64,000 nt of DNA from Granulicella mallensis (GCF_014203225.1 NZ_JACHIO010000024.1:1-64000), one strand, 5' to 3'; positions 31,887 through 41,331 are shown, counted from the stretch's first letter. Notes: a model not told the origin generated them from the sequence alone. Numbers and translations are program-made.

Positions 31887-34664
31887 CTATCGCTTCGAGG
31901 AAGGCTGACGGCGCTGATGATCTTTCATGGCCTGAGAAGTTGTCTTCGTTAATTGCGGTGCAACTTGACCCATTGCATCCCTGAACTTCATATCGAATTG
32001 TTCGGGGGTCACGCCGTTAGCGACGTTTATCGAGTAATAGTTGCTGCCACCGCCGAGAGCGTTATGCGGGATGATCGTGCCGGGAGTAGACGGAACGAAT
32101 CGTTCCTTTCCCATCTCACCCACATCGATCGGCACGCCAGCTTGGACGCCACCGCCTAATGCGAAGCCACCACCGAACATAGACAGTTCAGGAAGCACTT
32201 TCCCGAAGCCACCACTAACGACAGTACCGACGCCAGAGCCAGCTCCATCATCGTCTGGTGACTCTACATCATCACCATCTGTTGAATCGGCAGAGGCACC
32301 AGGACTGGCGACCTTAGCTGATCGATGGAAGAGACTTCCGAAGATGCCACCAGAGGATGAACCTGCACCACCAGGGGCTTTACCTGAAAAGAGATTTCCG
32401 AAGAGACCCGTAGCTGTACCGCCTACAGATTGACCAACGATGCGAACATTGATTGGATTGGTAGCTGTTCCATCTGGCTTGGTTAGGCCGAGAGCACCTA
32501 AGACAGGAGCCTCAATCTGTTTCAGACTGTCATTCGCTAGGCTCTTACCAATGCCTCGGAACATGCCCGACCAATTGGTCTTATCACCGACCATTAGGTT
32601 TGAAAGGTTGTCATTTAGGCCAGATATAGCTTGTTGATATAGCGCGACGACTTGTTTAGCAGAGTCTTCACTGTCCTGCACCCATAAGGCATTCGCATTC
32701 TTCAGTGCGCCTTGCCATGAGGCACCGGCAGTCTGTGCCGCGTCCTGCATGATCTGGACTTGGCGGTCGGCCTGAGCCTTCGCCACGGCAGCTTGTGCAT
32801 TGACTGTGGCGGCTGAGTTGGGGTCTAAGCCGGTCTGTCGGCCTAGCTCGTCATTGAGGGCTGCAATCTGCTGACGATACTGTTCAGCATGGATGTTGGC
32901 CTGTTGTGTAGCTGCATCTTGATTGCTTATTTGGCCGGTCTGTCGCTGAATGCCTAGAACAGCTTCAGCATAGCCTGTCGATTGTGATCCCTGTTCGAGG
33001 GATGCCTTAGAGCGTGCTTTCGCAGCTTCCTCGGCCTCACGTTGGCTGGCATTGATGGCAGCAGTGTATTTATCGTATGCGGCTTTGTAATTGGCTGAAC
33101 CTTGCTGGGCTTCCAAGACACGGATAGACCAATAGTCGGCTTCATCCTGTGCCGTGCGATGCCCTGCCTGAGTCCATGAGTCGTGATCGAGATCCCATGA
33201 ATCGCTCTGATCTTTGAGAGCCTTAGCAGCAGCTTGCTTCTGAGCCTCGGCGGCTTGAGTCCGAGCTTCCCTTAGCTTTGCGGTGAGTTCGTTTTGCGCA
33301 TAGAGATATTGTGCTGAACCCTGCTGAAGACCGGCTAACCGACGATCCCATGTGTTTACTTCAATGACGGCTGAATCGTTGCCAGAGTCTTTACGGGAAT
33401 CGTCTTGGCCCTGCCATTGCTGACGTTGGGCTTCCATCGCCTTCCGTTGAGCTTCAGAGGCTTGACGTGTTGCCTCTTGTGCTTCCTGACGACGCTTTTG
33501 CGCATCCTGAAGCTGTTTTTCTTGTTGCTGGTCAGCGGTGTTGCGATTCTGCTGAGACTGCTCATCGAGCGTATTGTCTGCAAAGTCTTGAACGCCAGAT
33601 AAGATGTTGATATTGGCGCTGTTCTTGCCGCCGGTATCGAATGACTGGATATCAGTGCGTGACTGTTTCGCCCATGCTGACAAGTCTTTGAGAGCTGCGG
33701 TGATCTTTGCGATACGTGCCGTTGCTGCCTCGGGTGTGTCAGTGCCGGAGCGTGTTGCGTCCCGGTTATCCCGTTGCATATTGCGGATATCGGTCATCCG
33801 CTTGTTTACTTCATCAGAGACAGGCCCTGTGCTGATTTGCCCAGTGAGGGTGAACGCACCCAGACCGGCTGAGTTCTCAGCTAATAACTTTTTGACATTC
33901 GCTGCCGCCTTGTCCGACGACTCTGCGAGACGATCAGCATTGATTCGTGCTTCGTCTAGAGCCAAGGCCAATGTGTTGACGGGCTTGTGCTCTAACTTGG
34001 CGATGGTGATTTCTAATTCATCGTTCGCCTTTCGGAGTCCATCGACGTTAGTCTCGATGGGAGCATTTAACGATTCAAAGCCATCCTTCAGTGTGTCAGG
34101 TAGCTTGACCGCTGTCTCATACATCTTGTGGAGAGCTTCAACACCTCTGACGATTTCAGCGGTGAAAGCAACTGCGCCAACGATGGGAAACGCGACATCG
34201 AATGCCTTCGATAGGAGCGGGATAGATGATGCAAATGATTCAGCCGCGCGAATGCTTCCGGTTCCGCTTAGAGCACGGATACTGGCTGAGGCTTTGGCAC
34301 GGTCAGAGACATCAGAGCCGATTGAACTTGAGACAGGTGCAACTTTGTTGAGTGTGGCTAGTTCTGCCTGGACTTGTTTATTCTTGGCGCTGATTCGGTC
34401 GAGACTGTTTACGATGCGGTTCGCATTCGTATCAGTGACCTCTGACATCATCCTAGCGGTACGCTGTTGAATCCTTGCCAACTCCTCCGAAGATGCGCCA
34501 ACACTCTTAGCAGCATCTATCTGCATCTTGAAGCTGGATAGGATTTGATTCTTAGCGTTGGCTACAGATTGAGAAGCCTTTGAAACAGACTGATTCGCTT
34601 TATCGACATTCGAGACGAACTGACCGACATCAGCATTGAACGTTACGTGGACTGGAGAGGCCAT
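31887..34664 (-). CDS. Tail tape measure protein
   Basis: A 925-residue protein whose length sets the tail length; at about 1.5 Å per residue a tail near 140 nm is expected (inference from the general rule). Long alpha-helical, Gln/Ala-rich coiled-coil regions fill the middle (KRRQEAQEATRQASEAQRKAM and similar), with one hydrophobic segment near residue 155 (VAFPIVGAVAFTAEIV) and a Gly/Ser-rich C-terminal part ending in a GxPxDVGEMGKERFVP-type segment. Start ATG 34664 is adjacent to the stop of the HK97-gp10-like gene. No lysozyme or peptidase domain is seen in it. Confidence 0.9.
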   Translation of the reverse strand: MASPVHVTFNADVGQFVSNVDKANQSVSKASQSVANAKNQILSSFKMQIDAAKSVGASSEELARIQQRTARMMSEVTDTNANRIVNSLDRISAKNKQVQAELATLNKVAPVSSSIGSDVSDRAKASASIRALSGTGSIRAAESFASSIPLLSKAFDVAFPIVGAVAFTAEIVRGVEALHKMYETAVKLPDTLKDGFESLNAPIETNVDGLRKANDELEITIAKLEHKPVNTLALALDEARINADRLAESSDKAAANVKKLLAENSAGLGAFTLTGQISTGPVSDEVNKRMTDIRNMQRDNRDATRSGTDTPEAATARIAKITAALKDLSAWAKQSRTDIQSFDTGGKNSANINILSGVQDFADNTLDEQSQQNRNTADQQQEKQLQDAQKRRQEAQEATRQASEAQRKAMEAQRQQWQGQDDSRKDSGNDSAVIEVNTWDRRLAGLQQGSAQYLYAQNELTAKLREARTQAAEAQKQAAAKALKDQSDSWDLDHDSWTQAGHRTAQDEADYWSIRVLEAQQGSANYKAAYDKYTAAINASQREAEEAAKARSKASLEQGSQSTGYAEAVLGIQRQTGQISNQDAATQQANIHAEQYRQQIAALNDELGRQTGLDPNSAATVNAQAAVAKAQADRQVQIMQDAAQTAGASWQGALKNANALWVQDSEDSAKQVVALYQQAISGLNDNLSNLMVGDKTNWSGMFRGIGKSLANDSLKQIEAPVLGALGLTKPDGTATNPINVRIVGQSVGGTATGLFGNLFSGKAPGGAGSSSGGIFGSLFHRSAKVASPGASADSTDGDDVESPDDDGAGSGVGTVVSGGFGKVLPELSMFGGGFALGGGVQAGVPIDVGEMGKERFVPSTPGTIIPHNALGGGSNYYSINVANGVTPEQFDMKFRDAMGQVAPQLTKTTSQAMKDHQRRQPSSKR

Positions 34665-35114
34665 TTAGTTAAGTGCCTTAGTGACTTCAGCCGTCATAGT
34701 GGCGGCGTAAGCGTCAATAGCTTGTTGCTGTGTTGCGTCCTGCGCAACTCTTATGAACGGATGAGGATCGGTTGTCTTCTTGCCCTTAGTAGCGCGAGCA
34801 TTCGCGTGTCCGTTCTCTACCCAATTGGCAACAGAACGTGTCACGGCAGTTCCAGGGCCGATGGTGACGCTAGAGACATCACCTGTCGTGGTGGATTTGT
34901 CGCTCGCGATATGAACAGCGGCCTTTATGTTGGCGGCTAATTCACCGGGCTTGAGGAGGCCCTCGGCAACACCAGACTGAACAGGAGTGCGTTCGACTAT
35001 TGCTGTTTTCACTATCTGGCCGACTTCCGTCAGGGCTTTGCGTTCAGCTTTCTTGAGCGCATCACCCTTCAGGGCATCGAGCTTTGCTATGAGATCGGAG
35101 AATTCGTTAGGCAT
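34665..35114 (-). CDS. HK97 gp10-family head-tail / tail completion protein
   Basis: A 149-residue protein with the gp10 pattern: an N-terminal helix FSDLIAKLDALKGDALKKAERKA, then TAIVERTPVQSGVAEGLL, and a helix at the end. It would seal the tail end at the head-tail junction. Its ATG overlaps the end of the chaperone T region by 8 bp. In most HK97 phages this gene stands before the tail tube; here it lies after the chaperones, directly before the tape measure. Confidence 0.62.
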   Translation of the reverse strand: MPNEFSDLIAKLDALKGDALKKAERKALTEVGQIVKTAIVERTPVQSGVAEGLLKPGELAANIKAAVHIASDKSTTTGDVSSVTIGPGTAVTRSVANWVENGHANARATKGKKTTDPHPFIRVAQDATQQQAIDAYAATMTAEVTKALN

Positions 35115-35520
35115 CAGGTGTTTTGTGCAGGCAGATACGGTCGTATAGTGGGCCGAATCCCTGCTTCATCTCGTAGGCAAGTTGGGCCGATTGAGCCATG
35201 AATGCGTCTCTTATCGCTTGCAACTCTTCTGGCGGGACATGAGATTTAGGCGGGGCACTCTCACGATGGCTTGGCATGTATAAGAGCGGTGAGACGGCTT
35301 CTTTAGGCGCGTATATTGAGCTATTGATGACGGCTGCGGTCGTGAATGCAGCACACATCTCGCGATGTTGGAGAGTTTCCCTGTGCCGTTTGAACAATAG
35401 GGAAAACTGACGAGGGGTTAGCGAATAGAACTCAACGTCAGTGAGACGGAGGTCGTATCTCGCAACAGACCAAAGATAAGAAAGGCTCAGATGATCTGCA
35501 CCACCTGAGCCGTCTATTCC
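35107..35520 (-). CDS. Tail assembly chaperone, T extension made by -1 frameshift
   Basis: This frame has no good start of its own, but is open without a stop from the run of five G's near the end of the G gene (35519-35523) to 35107. Joining it to G by a -1 shift gives one protein of about 250 residues, like lambda gpGT. The T part is about 135 residues and contains DHLSLSYLWSVARYDLRLT and HRETLQHREM. The only in-frame start, a TTG at 35397, is unlikely. GT proteins coat the tape measure protein and recruit the tail tube protein. Confidence 0.72.
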   Translation of the reverse strand, partial: GIDGSGGADHLSLSYLWSVARYDLRLTDVEFYSLTPRQFSLLFKRHRETLQHREMCAAFTTAAVINSSIYAPKEAVSPLLYMPSHRESAPPKSHVPPEELQAIRDAFMAQSAQLAYEMKQGFGPLYDRICLHKTPDA

Positions 35521-35867
35521 CCCGCGTCTTCACCCTTAGGCTCTGGCTCGTCTAACGAACCAAACCAAGCAGTGATAATGGCGTTATGAATCGCTGGCAC
35601 TTTATGCAGGGTGATCCAACTGCCAACTTCTTCGATTGTGAGTTTGGGATTCTCTTTTAGTAATGCCGCCCACAACAGCGCACGGAGATTGGTTGCGGAT
35701 ACATCAGTGATGTTCCTTAAAAGATTGATACCGGTATGGATTTCGGCCTGGGCGATGGCATTGAAGTCATAACAGAGATGCCGCTCGACACCGTTCAGAA
35801 TGAGAGATACGTCAGGCAGAGTAGGGTCTTTCCCTACCGTGCCTGCTACTTGATTATTTTCAGACAT
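35514..35867 (-). CDS. Tail assembly chaperone, G-like
   Basis: A 117-residue protein in the standard position between the tail tube and tape measure genes. It has LNGVERHLCYDFNAIAQAEIHTGINLL, typical of gene-transfer-agent and HK97 tail chaperones (substrate strand, then helix), given here by position at residues 24-50. It ends with an acidic tail (EPEPKGEDAGE) right at the frameshift site. Most ribosomes would make G and a minority the longer GT. Confidence 0.78.
   Translation of the reverse strand: MSENNQVAGTVGKDPTLPDVSLILNGVERHLCYDFNAIAQAEIHTGINLLRNITDVSATNLRALLWAALLKENPKLTIEEVGSWITLHKVPAIHNAIITAWFGSLDEPEPKGEDAGE
35517..35526 (-). promoter_or_regulatory. Probable -1 programmed frameshift site
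   Basis: Reading leftward, GCG GGG GAA TAG: five consecutive G's just before the G stop codon. Slippage of the GGG codon back by one base re-pairs perfectly and opens the T frame. Confidence 0.6.
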
Positions 35868-35889
35868 GGATTTCTAGGGTTCCTACGGA

Positions 35890-36354
35890 TTAGCTGCCGG
35901 GAGTGATGGTGATTATGCCGGTGATCTTGATGGTGGCGTTGAATGTCGAGCTTTTATCGAATTGAATGTCGAAAGTGCTCTCAGTGACATAACCCACATA
36001 GGTGAGCAAGGGACCAGTTGTCTGGACGGTCGCAGCATCCTGAATGAGGGGTAGCTGATGTTTTACCGAGAGAAGAGTCTGAGCATCGAATGCGGCACTG
36101 AGCATTAGCTGGCCGGGGTCTGATGGGTCCCACACGCCCGATATGGCAAGCTGACCTGCATCATTGAGGGTTGGGGCATACTCACGAGTCACACCTGTCG
36201 AACTCATGTTGGTGATATCTTCGGTATCCATCTTGCGGCCTGAATACTGAGTGGTTTTGATCTGATTGATTGGGGTAAAGGTGGGTGTTCCGGTAGCCGA
36301 AGCTGCGGCAATAGACAATACGGAACTCTTACCGGATATAAAGGCGGTAGACAT
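35890..36354 (-). CDS. Major tail tube protein
   Basis: A 154-residue beta-rich protein whose pattern fits siphovirus tail tubes: an N-terminal GKSSVLSIAA strand, KTTQYSGRKMDTEDITNMSS (the loop that rearranges on polymerisation) and a terminal strand FNATIKITGIITITPGS. Its place between the tail completion protein and the chaperones is canonical. Many copies stack to form the tube through which DNA passes. Confidence 0.8.
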   Translation of the reverse strand: MSTAFISGKSSVLSIAAASATGTPTFTPINQIKTTQYSGRKMDTEDITNMSSTGVTREYAPTLNDAGQLAISGVWDPSDPGQLMLSAAFDAQTLLSVKHQLPLIQDAATVQTTGPLLTYVGYVTESTFDIQFDKSSTFNATIKITGIITITPGS

Positions 36355-36432
36355 AGATGGGGATTCCTTTGAAGCGGAGGGAAATGGGCAGTGCGGAGGG
36401 GATGTTGCGGAGAGGGGTGTTGCGGATGTTCG

Positions 36433-36840
36433 TTACTGCTGCGCGTAGAGGACGCGGTAATCAGTCGATGTCCTATATAGGCGGGTATCTTGCGAATAGG
36501 AGTCAGTGACGTTATCTATCCAGCAATTCGACACAGGGGTTCCATCGGGGAGTGTTCCTGTATAGCCGTCAAGAGTCTTTCTGATCGCATCGCTGACAGA
36601 CTTTGCATCTGCATAAGCCGCCGCGAAACAATCAAACTGCACTCTGGCGAGTACGCACCCGACAGGACCGTCGTTGCTGTAAACAGGCACAGACGAAACG
36701 GTCTGATATGTCGCTGATGGCTGGGTTGTATCTGATTGCACTAGCGAATCAGGGAGAATCAGAGGATAGAGCCGATTTCCTGCGATGGCCGAGAATCCTG
36801 CATTAGCGATGACGAGTTGATATAAGCCGGATTCGATCAT
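36433..36840 (-). CDS. Tail completion protein, DUF3168/gp17-like
   Basis: A 135-residue protein with IAGNRLYPLILPD, a QPSATYQTVSS strand, ARVQFDCFAAAYADAKSVSDAIRKTL and a DYRVLYAQQ end, a pattern of DUF3168. It would join the tail tube to the head-tail connector. Start ATG 36840 lies 2 bp after the stop of the head closure gene. Confidence 0.78.
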   Translation of the reverse strand: MIESGLYQLVIANAGFSAIAGNRLYPLILPDSLVQSDTTQPSATYQTVSSVPVYSNDGPVGCVLARVQFDCFAAAYADAKSVSDAIRKTLDGYTGTLPDGTPVSNCWIDNVTDSYSQDTRLYRTSTDYRVLYAQQ

Positions 36841-36842
36841 TG

Positions 36843-37181
36843 CTATTTGGTCTGCTCAAGGCACATAAGGTTGAGAATCACGCGGTCTTCAGCGGGATCG
36901 TTGACGGTTTGGATAACGAAGTGCCGCGACATATAACAGACACGCATACCAGCAGCGATTGCTATGGCAGGGTTGAACAGGATTGTTATGGCGTGGCTAA
37001 TTTGTGAATTGAATCCAGCCCCCAGAGCATAAATTTCTTTGCTGGTGGCCGTGTGGATCGATGCCCAAGTGCTTTGCACATCCGTCCAGGTTGAAGTTGG
37101 TTGCCCGAACTCATCCTTAGTAGTCGATGGTGACTGGATGACAATAGGGCTCTTGAGATCGCCCGGATTGATAGTCGTCAT
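36843..37181 (-). CDS. Head closure / head-tail adaptor protein
   Basis: About 112 residues, SPP1 gp16-like: INPGDLKSPIVIQSP, DEFGQPTSTWTD and ATSKEIYALGAGF are the typical motifs of this small beta-barrel, which plugs the connector after DNA packaging. I prefer the ATG at 37181, which overlaps the stop of the connector gene as TAATG with GGTGG upstream; an ATG at 37193 in the same frame is also possible. Confidence 0.8.
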   Translation of the reverse strand: MTTINPGDLKSPIVIQSPSTTKDEFGQPTSTWTDVQSTWASIHTATSKEIYALGAGFNSQISHAITILFNPAIAIAAGMRVCYMSRHFVIQTVNDPAEDRVILNLMCLEQTK

Positions 37182-37840
37182 TACATCCACCAATAAAACT
37201 TGTAGGGCGTGAGCAGCGCATCGACGCCAAGCGGAATGGTTGACAGCTTTTCAGTGGTCACAGCGGTACGGTTGAAATAGAAGTGACTGACCAGGAGCAA
37301 TATGGCTTGCTTGATTAGCTGAGGACATGTGTCCACCGTGACGCCATCCCCGTAGCTTCCCGCGACAAAGGTCACGCGCACAGAACCAGGAATGTAATAG
37401 TCTGTCGTGGGCCATGTGAGATTGATTGAAGGGACAATACGAGCAGGTTCAGATGTGTTGTCCACGTTGTATGTGGATGGGTCGAGCGTTTGCTGAGTGC
37501 CGTTTACGTCGAGATAGGTTATGGATGTGACAGAGACCAGCCGAGGCATAGGCAAACGCAATGCCATCGAATCCCAAAGGGACGAGAAGCGCAAAGGGTT
37601 GCGCCTGTCCATCGGAACTGTTGACCGCCAATCGCCATAATTGAATTGATCGAGCGAGAGGACATAGGTCTGGTTATAGATGGCACGATTCAGCAGTTGC
37701 TCACACATCTCGCGTGCGGCTGTGATTGAGGCAGAGATGAGATCGTCATCGTTGCTGAACACCACACGCAACTGAGCCTTAGCCTGAATCAGCGTCACAG
37801 GTTCGATAGCTGGTGGCGTTACTAGTTGATAGTTGAGCAA
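37181..37840 (-). CDS. Head-tail connector protein (gp6-like)
   Basis: A 219-residue protein with the gp6/YqbG pattern: an N-terminal LIQAKAQLRVV, NDDDLISASITAAREMCEQLLNRA helices, then a beta-rich domain and a C-terminal helix KQAILLLVSHFYFNRTA. It forms the ring below the portal. Translationally coupled to the head closure gene. Confidence 0.85.
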   Translation of the reverse strand: MLNYQLVTPPAIEPVTLIQAKAQLRVVFSNDDDLISASITAAREMCEQLLNRAIYNQTYVLSLDQFNYGDWRSTVPMDRRNPLRFSSLWDSMALRLPMPRLVSVTSITYLDVNGTQQTLDPSTYNVDNTSEPARIVPSINLTWPTTDYYIPGSVRVTFVAGSYGDGVTVDTCPQLIKQAILLLVSHFYFNRTAVTTEKLSTIPLGVDALLTPYKFYWWM

Positions 37841-37849
37841 GGTGATTCC

Positions 37850-38056
37850 TTATCTGATTTCTGAGGGAAGACGTGTCGCAGGAGCACGGCGTCTGGCGGG
37901 GATCGAAGCGACCTTTACGTCAACCAAGTCGTCTACCGGAATGGCGAAACGGACAGCAATGAGTTCCCTTGCCTGCTTCTCGGTGAGGTCATAGACGACA
38001 CCACGCGCAAGGGACTGCCCGCTCCCTACAGCAGGAGTTGTGATTTTCACTTTCAT
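37850..38056 (-). CDS. Small phage protein between capsid and connector genes
   Basis: A 68-residue basic protein starting at ATG 38056, with AAAGG 6 bp upstream; an upstream GTG/ATG at 38107 would overlap the spacer. It has a short beta N-terminus (MKVKITTPAVG), VYDLTEKQARELIAVRFAIPV and a basic proline-alanine tail. Proteins of this shape are frequent at this position in HK97 phages and have no assigned role; a head accessory or a connector factor is possible. Confidence 0.6.
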   Translation of the reverse strand: MKVKITTPAVGSGQSLARGVVYDLTEKQARELIAVRFAIPVDDLVDVKVASIPARRRAPATRLPSEIR

Positions 38057-38110
38057 GGAGAACCTTTGCCGTAAGGGGCAGGTGTGATCCTGCCCCCATG
38101 TGGGCAATGT

Positions 38111-39271
38111 TTAGCGAATGAGGAGAGCGTTGAAGGGTGAGATACCAGCGTTCTTTGACACGCCACCAACACGAGTGCGGATAATGAATCCAACCTCATC
38201 GGTGTCAGCGAAACGTTCGTCTAGGCGCTTGATGGTTGGTAAGCCATCGGTGCGGAGTAGATATCCGAGTTGGAAGTCGCCAAATAGGATTGCCTTGTTG
38301 CCGGTTGCAAGCGCAGGGAGCGAATCATTGATGATGACTGGACGACCGAAGATGGTTGTGAAGGGATTTCCGGCAGGATTTGCATCAAAGATGGGTGTTC
38401 CGGTTGTTGCTGTGAGGCCCATTAAAGCTGCACGGGTAGAGGTAGACATCTGCCATGAACCGTTACGTGCATAAGCAGCGGTTACTGAGCCATATAAGGC
38501 AGCAATATCTGGATATGCAATGACGCCAGCGGTTGCAGTCTCAGCACCAGCACCGGCTAACGCGGTAAAGCCAGCGATGTTGGAGGCATTACCAAGAGTT
38601 ACGTAGTGTTCAAGAGACACACCGACGACGTTTGCCCATTGCTGAGTTAGCCATGTTGGAAGGTCGAATTTAGAATCTGCCAGTTCCTCAGCAGAGAGCT
38701 TGACGATGCCGCCGAGCTTGTCAACAGAAACGATAGTGCTTGTGAATGCAGGATCAATCTCAGGAAATGCAGTTCCTTCAGCGACTAAGGGTAGAAGTGT
38801 CGAGGTGTAGTTAACCAAAGACATCTTCATGGGTGCGCCGTTGTTATCGGTGACACGGTTGTCCACGATCTGAAGGACGGGAGCAAATTCACGCATTGCG
38901 GTGACTAACTCAGGATTCATGAGCTGAGGAATGACAGCAGCGCCAGATGTACTGGTTGTGAGAACGTCACGATACTCAGTGGGAATCTGGTTGGTCAGCA
39001 TGAAAGAACGTAGGGCATGATTGAGGCGTGTACGCTGATCGCCGTTGGTCTGTTCGGCGCTAGGACGCTCGGCAGGCTGAAATGCGCGCTGTTCGGCTTC
39101 GTGAGCTTCGATAGTCTTGAGGGACGCAATACGCTTCTCAAGACCAGTGGCCTCAGTAAGCATGGTGTCGGCAGATGCAAGCTGCTCAGTGGTGGAGTTT
39201 TCGTTGGCTAAGATGGCTCCTGAATCGGCCATGAGTTTGTTACGCTTCTCTTGAAGTAGTGCAATAGACAT
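38111..39271 (-). CDS. Major capsid protein, HK97 fold
   Basis: A 386-residue capsid precursor. The first ~115 residues are a helical, charged delta/scaffold domain (MSIALLQEKRNKLM, TEATGLEKRIASLKTIEAHE) that the adjacent protease should remove. The core shows the HK97 pattern: ALRSFMLTNQIP, VVPQLMNPELV-like strand, PMKMSLVNYTSTLLPLVAEGT, KLSAEELADS, and the C-terminal GYLLRTDGLPTIKRLDERFADTDEVGF region (given at about residues 335-362). RBS and order with protease and portal are typical. Confidence 0.93.
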   Translation of the reverse strand: MSIALLQEKRNKLMADSGAILANENSTTEQLASADTMLTEATGLEKRIASLKTIEAHEAEQRAFQPAERPSAEQTNGDQRTRLNHALRSFMLTNQIPTEYRDVLTTSTSGAAVIPQLMNPELVTAMREFAPVLQIVDNRVTDNNGAPMKMSLVNYTSTLLPLVAEGTAFPEIDPAFTSTIVSVDKLGGIVKLSAEELADSKFDLPTWLTQQWANVVGVSLEHYVTLGNASNIAGFTALAGAGAETATAGVIAYPDIAALYGSVTAAYARNGSWQMSTSTRAALMGLTATTGTPIFDANPAGNPFTTIFGRPVIINDSLPALATGNKAILFGDFQLGYLLRTDGLPTIKRLDERFADTDEVGFIIRTRVGGVSKNAGISPFNALLIR

Positions 39272-39334
39272 AGGTGTTCCTTCCCCCCATTGCGGGAGGC
39301 GTGTTTTGAGGTGGGATTTTGTGGTGCGGAGGGG

Positions 39335-39991
39335 TTAGCCGTTCAAAGAGAGCAACCGGTGACGTAATGTCACTCGTTGCCGCTGCTCAGTGTTGGCCGT
39401 AATGCAGGAGGGTTCTACAGGTGGGATGGGTGGAGCGTTATGCGATTCGATTTGAGAGCGAATCTCAATGGGTGCAGAGCGCAAGGCGGCTGATGTCTCT
39501 GGATAGGCGGGGAATGAAACGACGCTAACCTCGAAGAGGTCTATATCGAGCAGACAGCGAATCACACAACCTTGTGCGTCCTGGGTCCATGTGTCGTTCG
39601 CGCACGAGAAGCCAAATGAGCAGGAATCAATATCACCGCGTCTTAGAGATTCCGCTAGATCGTTGCCTGTCGTTGTATTTGGAAGCTGGCAAACGAAGTT
39701 GAGGCCGATACTGTCTTCGGTAAGGATGAGAGTTCCTGATATTGTCCGGCCAAGTAATAGCTCGACCTGATGGTCACGCAAACACAGCACATCGGGACTG
39801 TCTGCCAGAGTGCGAGTGAGAGCGCCAGGGGCGATAGTCTCCACGAATCCACCGAGGTCGACAGATAGAGAGTTGTAAAGCACCGCGTAGCCAGAGACGG
39901 TATTGCTTCCATCGTCGTTCTTGGATACCCGTACATCACGCATAACGGATGAGCGGTATTCGCGGCTGTTAGTAGTTGGTTTGGGGTTCAT
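39335..39991 (-). CDS. Prohead protease, HK97 family (S78)
   Basis: A 218-residue serine protease that matures the capsid. The catalytic histidine is in CLRDHQVE and the serine in DIDSCSFGF, with the usual GYAVLYNSLS and PGALTRTL upstream and LFEVSVVSFPAYP downstream. Its ATG overlaps the end of the portal gene by 23 bp. The C-terminal ~45 residues are probably removed by self-cleavage. Confidence 0.92.
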   Translation of the reverse strand: MNPKPTTNSREYRSSVMRDVRVSKNDDGSNTVSGYAVLYNSLSVDLGGFVETIAPGALTRTLADSPDVLCLRDHQVELLLGRTISGTLILTEDSIGLNFVCQLPNTTTGNDLAESLRRGDIDSCSFGFSCANDTWTQDAQGCVIRCLLDIDLFEVSVVSFPAYPETSAALRSAPIEIRSQIESHNAPPIPPVEPSCITANTEQRQRVTLRHRLLSLNG

Positions 39992-41324
39992 TGTCGTCCT
40001 GATTAGGTGGGTTTAGCGGCTGTTCATCGATGTTTTCGGTCTTAGCTTGCGCGATTAGCTGGTCAGAATTAGCCATGTTCACAGCGGTGGTGTAGACATC
40101 GGCTGACGGGTCATCGATGGTGTTCTCACCGAGCTTGCGACGGATGTCATTGCTGGAGTACCAGCCGTTCTGTTTCCCGAGGGCAAATCCTTGCATCTGC
40201 GTGGCAAAGTCCCCGCGAAGTCGCTCGGTAATGTCAAACGCAATGAAATAGGCACCAGCTTTGCGGCCTATCTGCGGAACCAGCTTGCGGTTCAGTTCGC
40301 CCTCAAGGATCGAGAGCAATGGACGCAACGTGTTCGTTATGAAGTCAAGACTCGATTGCTCATGGTTGTTGTTAGAGAGCCGGGTAGTGTCACCAGCCAT
40401 GTTGGGAGGGACGCCATATAGAGCACATATCTCAGTGCGTTGCATCGCACGAGTCTGGATAAACTGAGAGTCTTCAGGTGAGAGAGCTAGAGGTTGATAC
40501 TTCCAATCACCAGACAAGACAGCAGTGCCACCTTGGTTAGAACCGCCGTGATTCATCTCCCATGACTTCTTCGCAGATTCTTTTTGCTCGGGGTTGAGTC
40601 CGGTGGGTGCCATGAGGAGGCCCCCTGGACGAGCACCATTGCCGAATAGCTTTGCGCCTGCTTTCTCAGCAGCACGAGAGAGGCCGAGGGCTTCGCGGGC
40701 TTGCTGAATGGGTGATAGTCCCTTTATCCCGTCCATCGACAGCAGTCTGAAGTGACAAACGCTGTCGGCGTCTAACGTCTTCCATGTGCCATTCGATTGA
40801 CCTTGCTGTGTGCGATACGCCAGCGTGCCATTAGGCAGTCGATAAGGCTCCGTGATGGTTGGCATGAGTGGGAATAACTCACTCACTTGTCCGGCTGCGT
40901 TACGAACAATACGCACATAGGCGTTTCCTGTAATCAGGAGGCCGGTCACAATGGCAGACCAAAACGCGTGGCGGTCCATTTCGACGTTTGGCTCGGTCGA
41001 TAACAGATATTGCAGGGGATGGGAGTCGGCTTCCCTGCTACCGTTCTTCGTCTTCTCGTAGATCGAGAGTGGGAGTGAAGCCACGGCTTGAGACAAGACA
41101 CGGATGCACGCATAGACCGTGACAATCCGCATTGCGGTGTCATGGTTGATAGCCTCGCCGGAGTTCGTGGCATTGCTGCCGGTCATCTCATAGGCCCACT
41201 CAAAACCAACACCACCGAGAGGAACGGAGGGGGTGTTTAGAGTCGGCTGTGCGCGTAGTTCTAGACGTGTTAGGTCATCGCCCCTGTCAGAGAGAAGGGC
41301 GCGGATTGAAGATAGGATTTGCAA
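39969..41324 (-). CDS. Portal protein, HK97 family
   Basis: A 451-residue portal, the dodecameric ring through which DNA enters the head. Typical motifs are AVASLPLSIYEKT, HPLQYLLSTEPN, GNAYVRIVRN, LFPLMPTIT, and FIQTRAMQRTEICALYGVPPNMAGD in the wing/stem region. It lies 7 bp after the large terminase and overlaps the protease. Complete length for the family. Confidence 0.95.
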   Translation of the reverse strand: MQILSSIRALLSDRGDDLTRLELRAQPTLNTPSVPLGGVGFEWAYEMTGSNATNSGEAINHDTAMRIVTVYACIRVLSQAVASLPLSIYEKTKNGSREADSHPLQYLLSTEPNVEMDRHAFWSAIVTGLLITGNAYVRIVRNAAGQVSELFPLMPTITEPYRLPNGTLAYRTQQGQSNGTWKTLDADSVCHFRLLSMDGIKGLSPIQQAREALGLSRAAEKAGAKLFGNGARPGGLLMAPTGLNPEQKESAKKSWEMNHGGSNQGGTAVLSGDWKYQPLALSPEDSQFIQTRAMQRTEICALYGVPPNMAGDTTRLSNNNHEQSSLDFITNTLRPLLSILEGELNRKLVPQIGRKAGAYFIAFDITERLRGDFATQMQGFALGKQNGWYSSNDIRRKLGENTIDDPSADVYTTAVNMANSDQLIAQAKTENIDEQPLNPPNQDDNEPQTNY

Positions 41325-41331
41325 GAAGTTG

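Noticed and set aside
33604..34470. A 288-codon frame antisense to the tape measure gene
   Set aside because: The tape measure frame is continuous for 925 codons with clear coiled-coil and hydrophobic segments; the antisense frame is a shadow.
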